Positions 1 through 6,039 of a stretch of DNA of 6,039 nucleotides are shown piece after piece. Each line of letters starts with the position of its first letter. Positions within the stretch are counted from its first letter, which is position 1. Location: the NCBI GenBank assembly GCA_020051025.1, contig JAGVJS010000393.1, positions 1 to 6,039 on the forward strand, in the 5' to 3' direction. The position numbers were made by a program, and so were the translations under genes. The DNA is from Sphingobium sp. (lineage in GTDB: Bacteria > Pseudomonadota > Alphaproteobacteria > Sphingomonadales > Sphingomonadaceae). The notes beneath the pieces are model-generated. The model ran no database searches and had not been told where the DNA came from. It saw nothing but the letters and a program-made list of their open reading frames with translations.

Positions 1-174
1 GCGGCGGCAAGTGCACCGATCGCCATGTGGGCGTTCGGGCGGCTGGATCTGGTGCCGGTCAGCCTGGCGCTGGCGCTGATCGTGCTGTGGCGGCATCGCG
101 CCAATATCGGCCGGCTGATGAAGGGCGAGGAGCCAAAGGTCGGCAAGTCGAAGAGCGGAACCGCCACCGAATGA
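1..174 (+). CDS. plsY: Glycerol-3-phosphate acyltransferase PlsY, 3' end only
   Basis: Frame 1 is open from the first base and ends at TGA 172-174, giving the last 57 residues of a protein whose start lies left of the window. The fragment has a hydrophobic segment (about residues 18-30, rich in V, L, A and I) followed by WRHRANIGRLMKGEEPKVG. This matches the C-terminal signature of PlsY, in which the last membrane helix is followed by a cytoplasmic H-x-x-N-I-x-R-L-x-x-G-x-E-x-K-x-G motif. In the family, PlsY is an inner-membrane enzyme that transfers an acyl group from acyl-phosphate to glycerol-3-phosphate, the first acylation step of phospholipid synthesis. Catalytic loops are outside the window. 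The stop overlaps the dprA start (ATGA at 171-174), so the genes are probably cotranscribed and coupled. Confidence 0.88.
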   Translation, partial: AAASAPIAMWAFGRLDLVPVSLALALIVLWRHRANIGRLMKGEEPKVGKSKSGTATE

Positions 175-1253
175 GCGAGCGGGAGCGGTTCGACCGGCTA
201 AGGCTCATTCGCTCCCCCCGGATCGGTCCGGTCAGCTATCGGCAATTGCTCGCGCGCTTCGGCACCGCAGGGGAAGCTTTGCGCGCCATTCCTGATCTTG
301 CCGCACGCGGTGGCGGGCGGGCGAGCGTAGCCGACGCTGGCGCGGTGGAGAAGGAAATTGCGCAGAGCCGGGCGTTGGGTGCCCGCTATCTGTTGATGGG
401 CGACGCGGACTATCCTCACTTGCTGGAGCAGTTCGAGGGCGCGCCGCCTGCGCTAATCCTGCGCGGCGATGGGATATTGGCGGGTGGCCATTGCATTGCC
501 ATGGTCGGTGCGCGCAATGCGTCGGCCGCCGCCTGCCGCTTTGCCCGCAGTCTGGCGCAGGATCTGGGTCAGCGTGGCGCGGTGGTTGTGTCCGGGCTGG
601 CGCGCGGTATCGATACGGAGGCGCATCGCGGGTCGATCGAGAGCGGGACGATCGCAGTGATCGCGAGCGGCATCGACATCGCCTTCCCGCCGGAAAATGC
701 CACATTGCAGGAACAGATTGCGGGCGAGGGGTTGCTGGTCACCGAACATCCGCCCGGCGTTCAGCCGCTGGCGCGCCATTTTCCGGCACGCAACCGGATC
801 ATCGCCGGGCTGGCGCTGGGAACGGTCGTGGTGGAAGCAGCGCCCAAATCCGGATCACTCATCACCGCACGACTGGCGGGAGAGGCGGGGCGGGAGGTCA
901 TGGCCGTGCCGGGATCACCGCTCGATCCGCGGGCGCAGGGATGCAATCAGTTGATCCGCGACGGCGCGATCCTGATCCAGAACGCCGCCGACATATTGGA
1001 AGCGGTGGGCAGCATCGATCCGCGCATGGTGCGTCAGAGCAGTTTCGACTTTATCGGTGCGCCGGTATCCAGCGATGTGGCGGAACAGGAACGGGCGTCG
1101 GTCATCGCCCTGCTGGGGCCGGCGCCGGTGCCGGTGGACGAGGTCATCCGCCTGTCGGGCCTTTCGCCTGCGGTCGTGCAGACCGTGTTGCTTGAACTGG
1201 AACTGGCGGGTCGGACGGACCGGCATTCAGGAGGAAGGATATCCCTGGCATGA
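171..1253 (+). CDS. dprA: DNA-processing protein DprA (Smf family)
   Basis: A 360-residue cytoplasmic protein. In the family, DprA binds incoming single-stranded DNA during natural transformation, protects it and loads RecA. Seen in order: an N-terminal helical region (about 5-60); an extended Rossmann fold (about 108-276) with MVGARNAS (111-118), SGLARGID (141-148), PPEN (173-176), FPARNRIIAG (204-213) and KSGSLITA (226-233); and a C-terminal winged-helix-like domain (about 305-358), present in many but not all DprA proteins. Length is normal for a three-domain DprA, and all core motifs are intact. ATG 171 is chosen because it overlaps the plsY stop and gives the usual N-terminus; the frame is open back to ATG 27, but that part lies inside plsY. 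Only a weak ribosome binding site (GCGGA, 155-159) is visible, fitting translational coupling. The gene does not prove competence, as DprA also occurs in species not known to transform. Confidence 0.96.
   Translation: MSERERFDRLRLIRSPRIGPVSYRQLLARFGTAGEALRAIPDLAARGGGRASVADAGAVEKEIAQSRALGARYLLMGDADYPHLLEQFEGAPPALILRGDGILAGGHCIAMVGARNASAAACRFARSLAQDLGQRGAVVVSGLARGIDTEAHRGSIESGTIAVIASGIDIAFPPENATLQEQIAGEGLLVTEHPPGVQPLARHFPARNRIIAGLALGTVVVEAAPKSGSLITARLAGEAGREVMAVPGSPLDPRAQGCNQLIRDGAILIQNAADILEAVGSIDPRMVRQSSFDFIGAPVSSDVAEQERASVIALLGPAPVPVDEVIRLSGLSPAVVQTVLLELELAGRTDRHSGGRISLA
1229..1238 (+). promoter_or_regulatory. Strong ribosome binding site inside the dprA 3' end
   Basis: AGGAGGAAGG is a near-perfect anti-Shine-Dalgarno match, 11 bases before ATG 1250. 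It lies within the last codons of dprA and supports ATG 1250 as the real start of the membrane-protein gene, even though that start overlaps the dprA stop. It is the strongest ribosome binding site I see in the window. Confidence 0.75.
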
Positions 1254-1921
1254 ACGATCAGGTGCAGCGTCTGGACATCGGCAAGACAGTGTCGGCCGCC
1301 ATGACAGAGATCGGGCGCAATATCGGGCGCTATGGCGGTCTGGTCGCGGTGCTGGCGGTCGCTTGTGGACTGGCAGATACCTATGCCGAGCGCGCGGGTA
1401 ACGTCATCGGCAATATTGCGCTCTTTCTGCTGTCAGTGCTCGCAGTGTTCTACATGTTGCAATCCCGGCTGGGCGATCAGAACATCAAGCCGCGTTTCGG
1501 CGCCGCCTTCGGCTTCAGCCTGCTGTCCAATCTGGCGATCATATTGGGCCTTGTCCTGCTGATCGTGCCTGGCCTGATGCTGCTGACGCGCTGGGCGCTG
1601 GGCCTGCCGGCGCTGCTGCGGGAAGATTTGAGCGTGTCTGAAGCGATGGGGCGCAGCAGCCGGCTGACGGAAGGTAATCGGTGGCGCATATTGGGGCTGG
1701 GTCTGCTGATCTGGGTGCCGTTTCTGATCGCCATGATGGCCGTCGGCGCGCTGACGGCGGTGATGGCCGGTGAGGAGAGCCTGGACACGCTGCCGTTCAA
1801 CATCCTCATCAATCTGGCCGCGGGCGGCGCGACAATTTTGAGCAGCCTGTGCTGGACGGAGGCCTATCTGACGCTGTCGGGGGACGAAAATAAGGATGCG
1901 CTGGCGGATATCTTTGCCTGA
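1250..1921 (+). CDS. Uncharacterised multi-pass inner-membrane protein
   Basis: A 223-residue protein of unknown function. After a short polar N-terminus (1-27) there are hydrophobic segments at about 28-42, 51-70, 86-113 (long enough for a tight hairpin or a single long helix), 147-173 and 182-207, then a short acidic tail, so it is probably a polytopic inner-membrane protein. The stretch from about 104 to 150 (IVPGLMLLTRWALGLPALL, then E-A-M-x-R-S-x-x-L-T-x-G-N-R-W-R-I) resembles a motif I recall from YciC-type proteins and the membrane domain of some glycerophosphodiester phosphodiesterases. That is a resemblance from memory, not a search. No catalytic motif is visible and no phosphodiesterase domain is attached. 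The start overlaps the dprA stop (ATGA, 1250-1253) and has a strong ribosome binding site, so it is the last gene of the plsY-dprA operon. The protein call is firm; the function is open. Confidence 0.9.
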   Translation: MNDQVQRLDIGKTVSAAMTEIGRNIGRYGGLVAVLAVACGLADTYAERAGNVIGNIALFLLSVLAVFYMLQSRLGDQNIKPRFGAAFGFSLLSNLAIILGLVLLIVPGLMLLTRWALGLPALLREDLSVSEAMGRSSRLTEGNRWRILGLGLLIWVPFLIAMMAVGALTAVMAGEESLDTLPFNILINLAAGGATILSSLCWTEAYLTLSGDENKDALADIFA

Positions 1922-1937
1922 CGCCGAAAATGGCGTC
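1920..1937 (+). terminator. Small hairpin at the end of the plsY-dprA operon (weak terminator candidate)
   Basis: GACGCC and GGCGTC pair perfectly (6 bp) around a six-base loop GAAAAT, starting within the stop codon of the membrane-protein gene. No T-tract follows on the plus strand, so it is not a classical intrinsic terminator. It may stabilise the 3' end of the transcript, mark a Rho-dependent end, or be chance in GC-rich DNA. Confidence 0.3.
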
Positions 1938-1951
1938 CCGCAACGTCTGGG

Positions 1952-1979
1952 TTGACGCGCTCCGCCACCACCCTACAGA
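1952..1979 (+). promoter_or_regulatory. Candidate sigma-70-type promoter for topA
   Basis: TTGACG (1952-1957) matches the -35 consensus at five of six positions. Sixteen bases later TACAGA (1974-1979) is a poor -10 match. A start near 1986 would leave a leader of about 33 bases before topA. Just downstream is the 8-base palindrome CGTATACG (1986-1993), whose TATACG could be an alternative -10 for a different start. This 97-base gap is the only non-coding space before topA, so a topA promoter is expected here, but the exact assignment is uncertain. Confidence 0.35.
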
Positions 1980-2018
1980 CTCGCGCGTATACGTGAGAGA
2001 CTTTCTACCGGGGCCATA

Positions 2019-4610
2019 ATGCAGCTTGTCATCGTCGAATCGCCGGCCAAGGCGAAGACCATCGAGAAATATCTGGGCGGCGATTTCCATGTCCTCGCCA
2101 GCTATGGCCATATCCGCGACCTGCCGGCCAAGGACGGATCGGTCGATCCCGACGATGGCTTTGCCATGTCGTGGGAAAATTATGGCGACAAGGGCAAGCA
2201 ACTGAAGGCCATCGCCGATGAGGCGAAGAAGGCCAGCCGATTGATCCTGGCGACTGACCCTGATCGCGAAGGGGAAGCGATCAGCTGGCATGTGCAGGAA
2301 GTGTTGCGCGCCAAGAAGGCGCTGCCCTCCGTCGTGGACCGGGTGACGTTCAACGCCATCACGAAAACGGCGGTGCTGGATGCGATGGCGCAGCCGCGCG
2401 CGCTGGACGAGGATCTGATCGACGCCTATCGCGCGCGTCGCGCGCTCGACTATCTGGTGGGATTCACCCTGTCGCCGGTGCTGTGGCGCAAGCTGCCCGG
2501 CGCGAAATCGGCGGGCCGCGTCCAGTCGGTCGCGTTGCGGCTGGTGGTGGAGCGCGAGCGCGAGATTGAGAGTTTCGTTCCGCAGGAATATTGGTCGGTC
2601 GCCGCCGAGATGGAGCAGGGCGGGCAAGGCTTTACCGCGCGCCTCGTCCGCTGGAAGGGCGAGAAGATCGACCGCCTGACCATCGGCAAGGAAGGCGACG
2701 CCATGGCGGCCAAGGCCGATGTGGAAGCCGGGCGCTTTGCCGTCGACAAGGTCGAGACGAAGCCGGTCAGCCGCAATCCGCCCGCGCCGTTCACAACGTC
2801 TACGTTGCAGCAGGAAGCGGCGCGTAAGCTTGGCTTTTCCGCCAGCCACACCATGCGGATCGCGCAGCAGCTGTATGAGGACGGCGCGATCACCTATATG
2901 CGTACCGACGGCGTGCAGATGGACGGCAGCGCTATCTCCGCCGCGCGCAAGGCGATTGCGGAGCGTTATGACGGCGGTTACCTGCCCGAAAAGCCGCGCC
3001 AGTATCAGACCAAGGCCAAGAATGCGCAGGAAGCGCATGAGGCCATCCGTCCGACCGAGTTCAGCCGCGACAAGGTGGGGTCGGGCGATCATACGCGCCT
3101 GTATGACCTGATCTTCAAGCGCGCGCTGGCGAGCCAGATGGCGTCGGCGCGGCTGGAGCGCACGACGATCGATCTGGTCGACCAGACCGGTCAGCATGCG
3201 CTGCGCGCCACCGGGCAGGTCGTGATCTTTCCCGGTTTCCTTGCTCTGTACGAGGAAGGGCGCGATGACAGCGACGATGACGACAGCAAATTGCTGCCGC
3301 GCATGTCTGCGGGCGATGCCCCTGCCAAGAAGAAGGTGACGGCCGAGCAGCATTTCACCCAGCCGCCGCCGCGCTATTCCGAAGCGTCACTGGTCAAGCG
3401 GCTGGAAGAACTGGGGATCGGGCGGCCATCCTCCTATGCCTCCACGCTTCAGGTTCTGAAGGACCGCGACTATGTGCGGGTGGAGAAGAACCGCTTCTTC
3501 GCCGAGGAAAGCGGGCGGTTGGTGACGGCCTTTCTGGAGCGCTTCTTTGAACGCTATGTCTCCTACGACTTCACGGCGGGGCTGGAAGACGAGCTGGACG
3601 ATATCAGCGGCGGCCGCGCCCAGTGGCAGGAAGTGCTGGAAGCCTTCTGGAAGGACTTCAAGCCCAAGACCGCTGAGGTGATGGAGCAGAAGCCGTCCGA
3701 CATCACGGCGGAGCTGGACAAGTTTCTGGAGCCGATGCTGTTCCCGCCTAAGGCTGACGGCAGCAATCCCCGCGCGTGCCCGATGTGCGGCGACGGGCAA
3801 CTGGCGCTGCGCGGCGGCCGTTTTGGCGCGTTCATCGCCTGCTCCAATTATCCCGAGTGCAAATATACCCGCAAGTTCGGCCAGCCGGGCAGCAGCGGCG
3901 AGGGGGCGGATACCGGGCCGGAAGTGTTGGGCCAGCATCCCGAAACCGGGCAGGATATCGTCAAAAAGTCGGGCCGTTTCGGTCCCTATATCGAAATGGG
4001 CGAAGGCAAGGAGGCCAAGCGGGGGTCGATCCCGAAGGATCTGCCCGATGGCGAGATGACGCTCGACTGGGCGATCAAGCTGCTGAGCCTGCCGCGCGAA
4101 GTCGGTCTGCATCCCGAAACGGGCAAGCCGATCGTTGCGAATATCGGGCGCTTTGGCCCTTATTTGCTGCATGACGGCAAATATGGGCGGCTGTCCAACA
4201 CGGCCGAGATTTTCGAGGTCGGCATGAACATGGCCGTGGTGAAGCTGGCCGAAGCCGCCAATCGGGGCGGGCGTTCCAGCGCAGGTCGCGAGCCGTTGAA
4301 GGTGCTGGGCGCGCATCCGCGTACCGAGGCCGAGATCAAGCTGATGGAGGGCCGCTACGGTGCCTATGTCACGGACGGCACGACCAATGCGACTTTGCCC
4401 AAGACGGTGGACAAGGACCAGTTGACGCTCGAGGAAGCGGCGCAGTTGATCGACGCGCGCGCTGCTGCGGCTCCGGCGAAGAAGGGCAAGAAGGCGCCTG
4501 CCAAGAAGAAGACGGCGCCCAAGAAGGATGCGGCCGAAAAGAAGCCGGCCGCCAAGAAGGCGCCGGCGAAAAAGGCTGCGCCCAAGAAGAAAGCTGCGGC
4601 GGCCGAATAA
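2019..4610 (+). CDS. topA: DNA topoisomerase I (type IA, omega protein)
   Basis: An 863-residue type IA topoisomerase; the family relaxes negative supercoils by cutting one strand through a 5'-phosphotyrosine link and passing the other through. Seen in order: toprim domain (about 1-115) with VIVESPAKAKTI and its glutamate E7, and the acidic triad D80-x-D82-x-E84 in TDPDREGEAI; the core with SAGRVQSVALRLV (164-176); the active-site motif ITYMRTD with catalytic Y293 and R295; EAHEAIRPT (338-346); and LGIGRPSSYAS (465-475). One four-cysteine zinc finger follows (C587, C590, C608, C614). Then come three repeats with H-P-x-T and G-R-[FY]-G-x-Y (about 636-662, 694-722, 762-787) and a lysine/alanine tail (821-863). 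E. coli TopA has three zinc fingers at similar length, so here one finger plus repeats and tail replaces that C-terminus. An acidic stretch (412-423) is unusual. The toprim motif begins at residue 3, supporting ATG 2019; only GGGG (2010-2013) serves as a weak ribosome binding site. Confidence 0.98.
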   Translation: MQLVIVESPAKAKTIEKYLGGDFHVLASYGHIRDLPAKDGSVDPDDGFAMSWENYGDKGKQLKAIADEAKKASRLILATDPDREGEAISWHVQEVLRAKKALPSVVDRVTFNAITKTAVLDAMAQPRALDEDLIDAYRARRALDYLVGFTLSPVLWRKLPGAKSAGRVQSVALRLVVEREREIESFVPQEYWSVAAEMEQGGQGFTARLVRWKGEKIDRLTIGKEGDAMAAKADVEAGRFAVDKVETKPVSRNPPAPFTTSTLQQEAARKLGFSASHTMRIAQQLYEDGAITYMRTDGVQMDGSAISAARKAIAERYDGGYLPEKPRQYQTKAKNAQEAHEAIRPTEFSRDKVGSGDHTRLYDLIFKRALASQMASARLERTTIDLVDQTGQHALRATGQVVIFPGFLALYEEGRDDSDDDDSKLLPRMSAGDAPAKKKVTAEQHFTQPPPRYSEASLVKRLEELGIGRPSSYASTLQVLKDRDYVRVEKNRFFAEESGRLVTAFLERFFERYVSYDFTAGLEDELDDISGGRAQWQEVLEAFWKDFKPKTAEVMEQKPSDITAELDKFLEPMLFPPKADGSNPRACPMCGDGQLALRGGRFGAFIACSNYPECKYTRKFGQPGSSGEGADTGPEVLGQHPETGQDIVKKSGRFGPYIEMGEGKEAKRGSIPKDLPDGEMTLDWAIKLLSLPREVGLHPETGKPIVANIGRFGPYLLHDGKYGRLSNTAEIFEVGMNMAVVKLAEAANRGGRSSAGREPLKVLGAHPRTEAEIKLMEGRYGAYVTDGTTNATLPKTVDKDQLTLEEAAQLIDARAAAAPAKKGKKAPAKKKTAPKKDAAEKKPAAKKAPAKKAAPKKKAAAAE
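4479..4607 (+). repeat. Low-complexity Lys/Ala/Pro tail of topA
   Basis: The last 43 residues of TopA (821-863) contain 18 lysines, mostly in KK or KKK runs set among A and P, with degenerate units of the type A-P-A-K-K. The DNA shows this as recurring AAGAAG interrupted by GCG/GCC-rich blocks. It resembles histone-H1-like tails and is probably disordered and DNA-binding. It is in frame and ends at the normal stop, so it belongs to the protein. Such tracts vary in length between strains through slippage or recombination. Confidence 0.8.
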
Positions 4611-4619
4611 ACGGGCTGA

Positions 4620-5336
4620 TCAGGCGGCGCGGCGCACCTGGTTGCGGCCGCCCGTCTTGGCTTCGTACATGGCAAGATCGGCGCGATGCAGGCTGGTTTC
4701 GATCGGCTGCGCCGGGTCGGCAGCGCTGAGGCCGATGCTGGCGGTAACGCGGACCGTACCGCCGGCCGGCTTGCGGACGCGCAGCGACTGGATGGATATG
4801 CGGACCAGTTCGGCGCGACGTAAGGCCTGATCCTCGTCGCACGCGATCAGGCAGGCGGCGAATTCCTCACCGCCCAGACGACCGCAAAGGTCGATGGGAC
4901 GCAGCGCTTCGCTGATCGCATGCGCCACGGCATGCAGTACAGCGTCGCCGGTCTGATGCCCATGATCGTCGTTGAAGCATTTGAAATGGTCGATATCGAT
5001 CAGGAGATACCAGTTGCCCGGCTGTCGATGGACCTGCTCCGCCCTGTCGAAAAAGGCATTGCGGCTGAGCAGGCCAGTCAGACCGTCGATGTCTGCCAAT
5101 CGCGCCAGTTCGGAGACCCGCGCTTCCAGTTCGAAGCGTAGCCGCTTATTTTCCTCACCTTGCTGCACAAGCAGGATGCAAACGGGCGTCGAGATGCTGC
5201 TGGAGCAGACGATCCCGACGATGAAATAGCGCAGCGGAATGAACAGGCCGGGAATGGACGACATCCCGGCCATAATGATGATGGTTCCCACCACCGAAAT
5301 GCCGACGCACAGCGCTATTTTACGTTTCGGTCCCAT
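4620..5336 (-). CDS. Membrane-anchored diguanylate cyclase (GGDEF domain)
   Basis: A 238-residue protein predicted to make cyclic di-GMP from two GTP at the inner membrane. Two hydrophobic segments (about 7-28 and 34-57) form a membrane anchor, a charged, probably helical linker (58-81) follows, then one GGDEF domain (about 82-236). Its motifs are complete: D-G-L-T-G-L-x-x-R-N (84-93), LLIDIDHFK with metal-binding D114, N-D-x-H-G-H-x-x-G-D (122-131), GGEEF (155-159) and ASIGLS (199-204). R146-P-I-D149 lies five residues before GGEEF, the spacing of the product-binding inhibitory site in PleD, so feedback inhibition is expected. There is no EAL, PAS or GAF domain, and the sensor is only a short membrane hairpin. 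ATG 5336 is the first ATG, GTG or TTG in frame after the era stop; no good ribosome binding site precedes it. The gene converges on topA with 9 bases between stops and follows era by 57 bases. Confidence 0.93.
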   Translation of the reverse strand: MGPKRKIALCVGISVVGTIIIMAGMSSIPGLFIPLRYFIVGIVCSSSISTPVCILLVQQGEENKRLRFELEARVSELARLADIDGLTGLLSRNAFFDRAEQVHRQPGNWYLLIDIDHFKCFNDDHGHQTGDAVLHAVAHAISEALRPIDLCGRLGGEEFAACLIACDEDQALRRAELVRISIQSLRVRKPAGGTVRVTASIGLSAADPAQPIETSLHRADLAMYEAKTGGRNQVRRAA

Positions 5337-5345
5337 GGGAACGGA

Positions 5346-5379
5346 GCCGTAACGGCATAAGGTAAATGAAGAATTTACC
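5346..5379 (-). promoter_or_regulatory. Two inverted repeats with a weak promoter candidate between era and the GGDEF gene
   Basis: The 57-base gap holds two perfect inverted repeats. One is GGTAAAT (5361-5367) / ATTTACC (5373-5379) around a five-base loop; the other is the 11-base palindrome GCCGTAACGGC (5346-5356). On the minus strand a poor sigma-70-like pair overlaps the first repeat: TCGACT (5396-5401) and TAAATT (5372-5377), 18 bases apart. The structure could be an operator for the cyclase gene, or a 3' hairpin for era; no real T-tract follows on the minus strand, which argues against a strong intrinsic terminator. The repeats are seen directly; any function is inferred. Confidence 0.4.
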
Positions 5380-5393
5380 CTGATGGCAGAGCG

Positions 5394-6039
5394 TTAGTCG
5401 ACCCAGTCCAGTCCGATGTCGCGATAGATGCCGCGATCATCCTCCCAGTCTTCCTTCACCTTGACGTGCAGGTAGAGGTGGACTTTGACGCCCAGCAGGT
5501 TTGCCAATTCGGCGCGGGCCCTGGACCCGATTTCCTTGAGGCGCTGCCCGCCCTTGCCCAGCACGATGGCGCGCTGCGTCGGGCGGCCGACGAGGATTTG
5601 CTGGTGGATTTCAACCGATCCGTCGTCGCGCTCCTTATACTGCTCGGTATCGACCGCGGCAGCGTAAGGCAGTTCGGCGTGGAGTTGGTGATAGAGTTGC
5701 TCGCGGGTGATTTCGGCGGCAAGCATGCGGTCGGTGGCGTCCGATACCTGATCCTCCGGGAAATGCCACGGTCCTTCGGGCATGGCGTTGGCGAAGGCGG
5801 TCTTGAGTTCGGGCAGGCCATCGCCGGTCGCGGCCGACACGAAATAGATTTCGTCGAAACCCAGTTCATCGTTCAGCTTTTGCGTATGGACCAGCAGCCG
5901 TTCCTTGGTGGCGATATCCACCTTGTTGATGATCAGCCATTTGCGTTCGCTGCGGTGCTTGAGCGCTTCGACGATCGGTTCCAGCTTGGGGCCAAGGCCG
6001 GCCTTGCCGTCGATCACCATGGCGATGAGGTCGGCGCCC
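5394..6039 (-). CDS. era: GTPase Era, C-terminal part (5' end beyond window)
   Basis: The minus-strand frame is open from the right edge to TAA 5396-5394 and shows the last 214 residues; the full Era protein is usually about 300. The P-loop and switch regions lie outside the window. What remains is the end of the GTPase domain, starting at GADLIAMVIDGKAGL, with guanine-specificity motif NKVD (visible residues 38-41) and the SAATG loop (68-72), then a linker with WHFPEDQVSD, and a KH RNA-binding domain with VLGKGGQRLKEIGSRAR (159-175). In the family, Era binds the 3' end of 16S rRNA near the anti-Shine-Dalgarno and acts in 30S assembly. The C-terminus ends normally (DIGLDWVD). The internal ATG at 6020 is not the start, since the frame and the homology continue upstream of it. 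Era often sits with rnc and recO; no recO follows here, and the next gene on this strand is the diguanylate cyclase. Confidence 0.96.
   Translation of the reverse strand, partial: GADLIAMVIDGKAGLGPKLEPIVEALKHRSERKWLIINKVDIATKERLLVHTQKLNDELGFDEIYFVSAATGDGLPELKTAFANAMPEGPWHFPEDQVSDATDRMLAAEITREQLYHQLHAELPYAAAVDTEQYKERDDGSVEIHQQILVGRPTQRAIVLGKGGQRLKEIGSRARAELANLLGVKVHLYLHVKVKEDWEDDRGIYRDIGLDWVD

Noticed and set aside
27..170. An upstream in-frame ATG that would extend DprA by 48 residues
   Set aside because: This stretch codes the C-terminus of PlsY in another frame. The extension has no DprA-like sequence, while ATG 171 gives a normal N-terminus and the standard ATGA overlap.
232..705. 157-codon minus-strand frame inside dprA
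   Set aside because: An Arg/Pro/Ser-rich antisense shadow of dprA, with no domain or initiation signal.
491..1195. 234-codon plus-strand frame inside dprA
   Set aside because: It is out of frame with intact DprA motifs, and its translation is low-complexity Gly/Arg-rich, typical of a shifted frame in GC-rich coding DNA.
1809..3353. 514-codon open frame on the minus strand across the topA 5' half
   Set aside because: It is antisense to a clear topA frame. Long antisense frames are expected in GC-rich DNA with strong third-position bias, and its translation is arginine- and histidine-rich with no recognisable motif.
3387..4316. 309-codon open frame on the minus strand across the topA 3' half
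   Set aside because: Same reasoning: an antisense shadow of topA with no domain and no credible start region.
5394..6020. A complete 208-residue short Era starting at ATG 6020
   Set aside because: The frame and Era homology continue upstream of this ATG to the window edge, and a start here would lose most of the GTPase domain. The gene is simply cut by the window.
1..6039. Possible hidden mobile element, CRISPR, toxin-antitoxin or defence system
   Set aside because: Gaps are all under 100 bases, composition is even, no direct repeats or terminal inverted repeats flank any gene, and every gene belongs to a core or signalling family or a plain membrane protein. Nothing supports such a system here.

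Overview
The window looks like an ordinary housekeeping stretch of an alphaproteobacterial chromosome, most likely a sphingomonad (Sphingobium/Sphingomonas type). This rests on high GC, strong GC bias at third codon positions, the character of the proteins and the plsY-dprA-topA order. The genus is an inference, since no rRNA or other marker is present. Coding density is very high and I see no tRNA, rRNA, IS element, CRISPR array, prophage gene or attachment site.

Left half, plus strand: the 3' end of plsY (glycerol-3-phosphate acyltransferase) is followed by dprA and then a small multi-pass membrane protein of unknown function. Both junctions are ATGA stop/start overlaps, so the three genes almost certainly form one translationally coupled operon. 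A 97-base gap follows, holding a small hairpin, a weak promoter candidate and an 8-base palindrome. Then comes topA (DNA topoisomerase I, 863 residues), with the toprim and catalytic tyrosine motifs intact, one four-cysteine zinc finger, three C-terminal repeats and a lysine/alanine-rich tail.

Right half, minus strand: topA converges, with only 9 bases between stop codons, on a short membrane-anchored diguanylate cyclase (GGEEF motif with a complete RxxD inhibitory site). Upstream of that gene on the same strand is the 3' portion of era (ribosome-assembly GTPase), whose 5' end lies beyond the right edge. The 57 bases between era and the cyclase gene hold two perfect inverted repeats, the least explained non-coding structure in the window.

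Functionally the genes cover phospholipid synthesis, handling of incoming single-stranded DNA, DNA supercoiling, c-di-GMP signalling and 30S ribosome maturation. They look like neighbouring core genes rather than one pathway. I found no convincing new system. The points most worth a second look are the uncharacterised membrane protein coupled to dprA, the cyclase placed between two core genes, and the inverted repeats in front of it.
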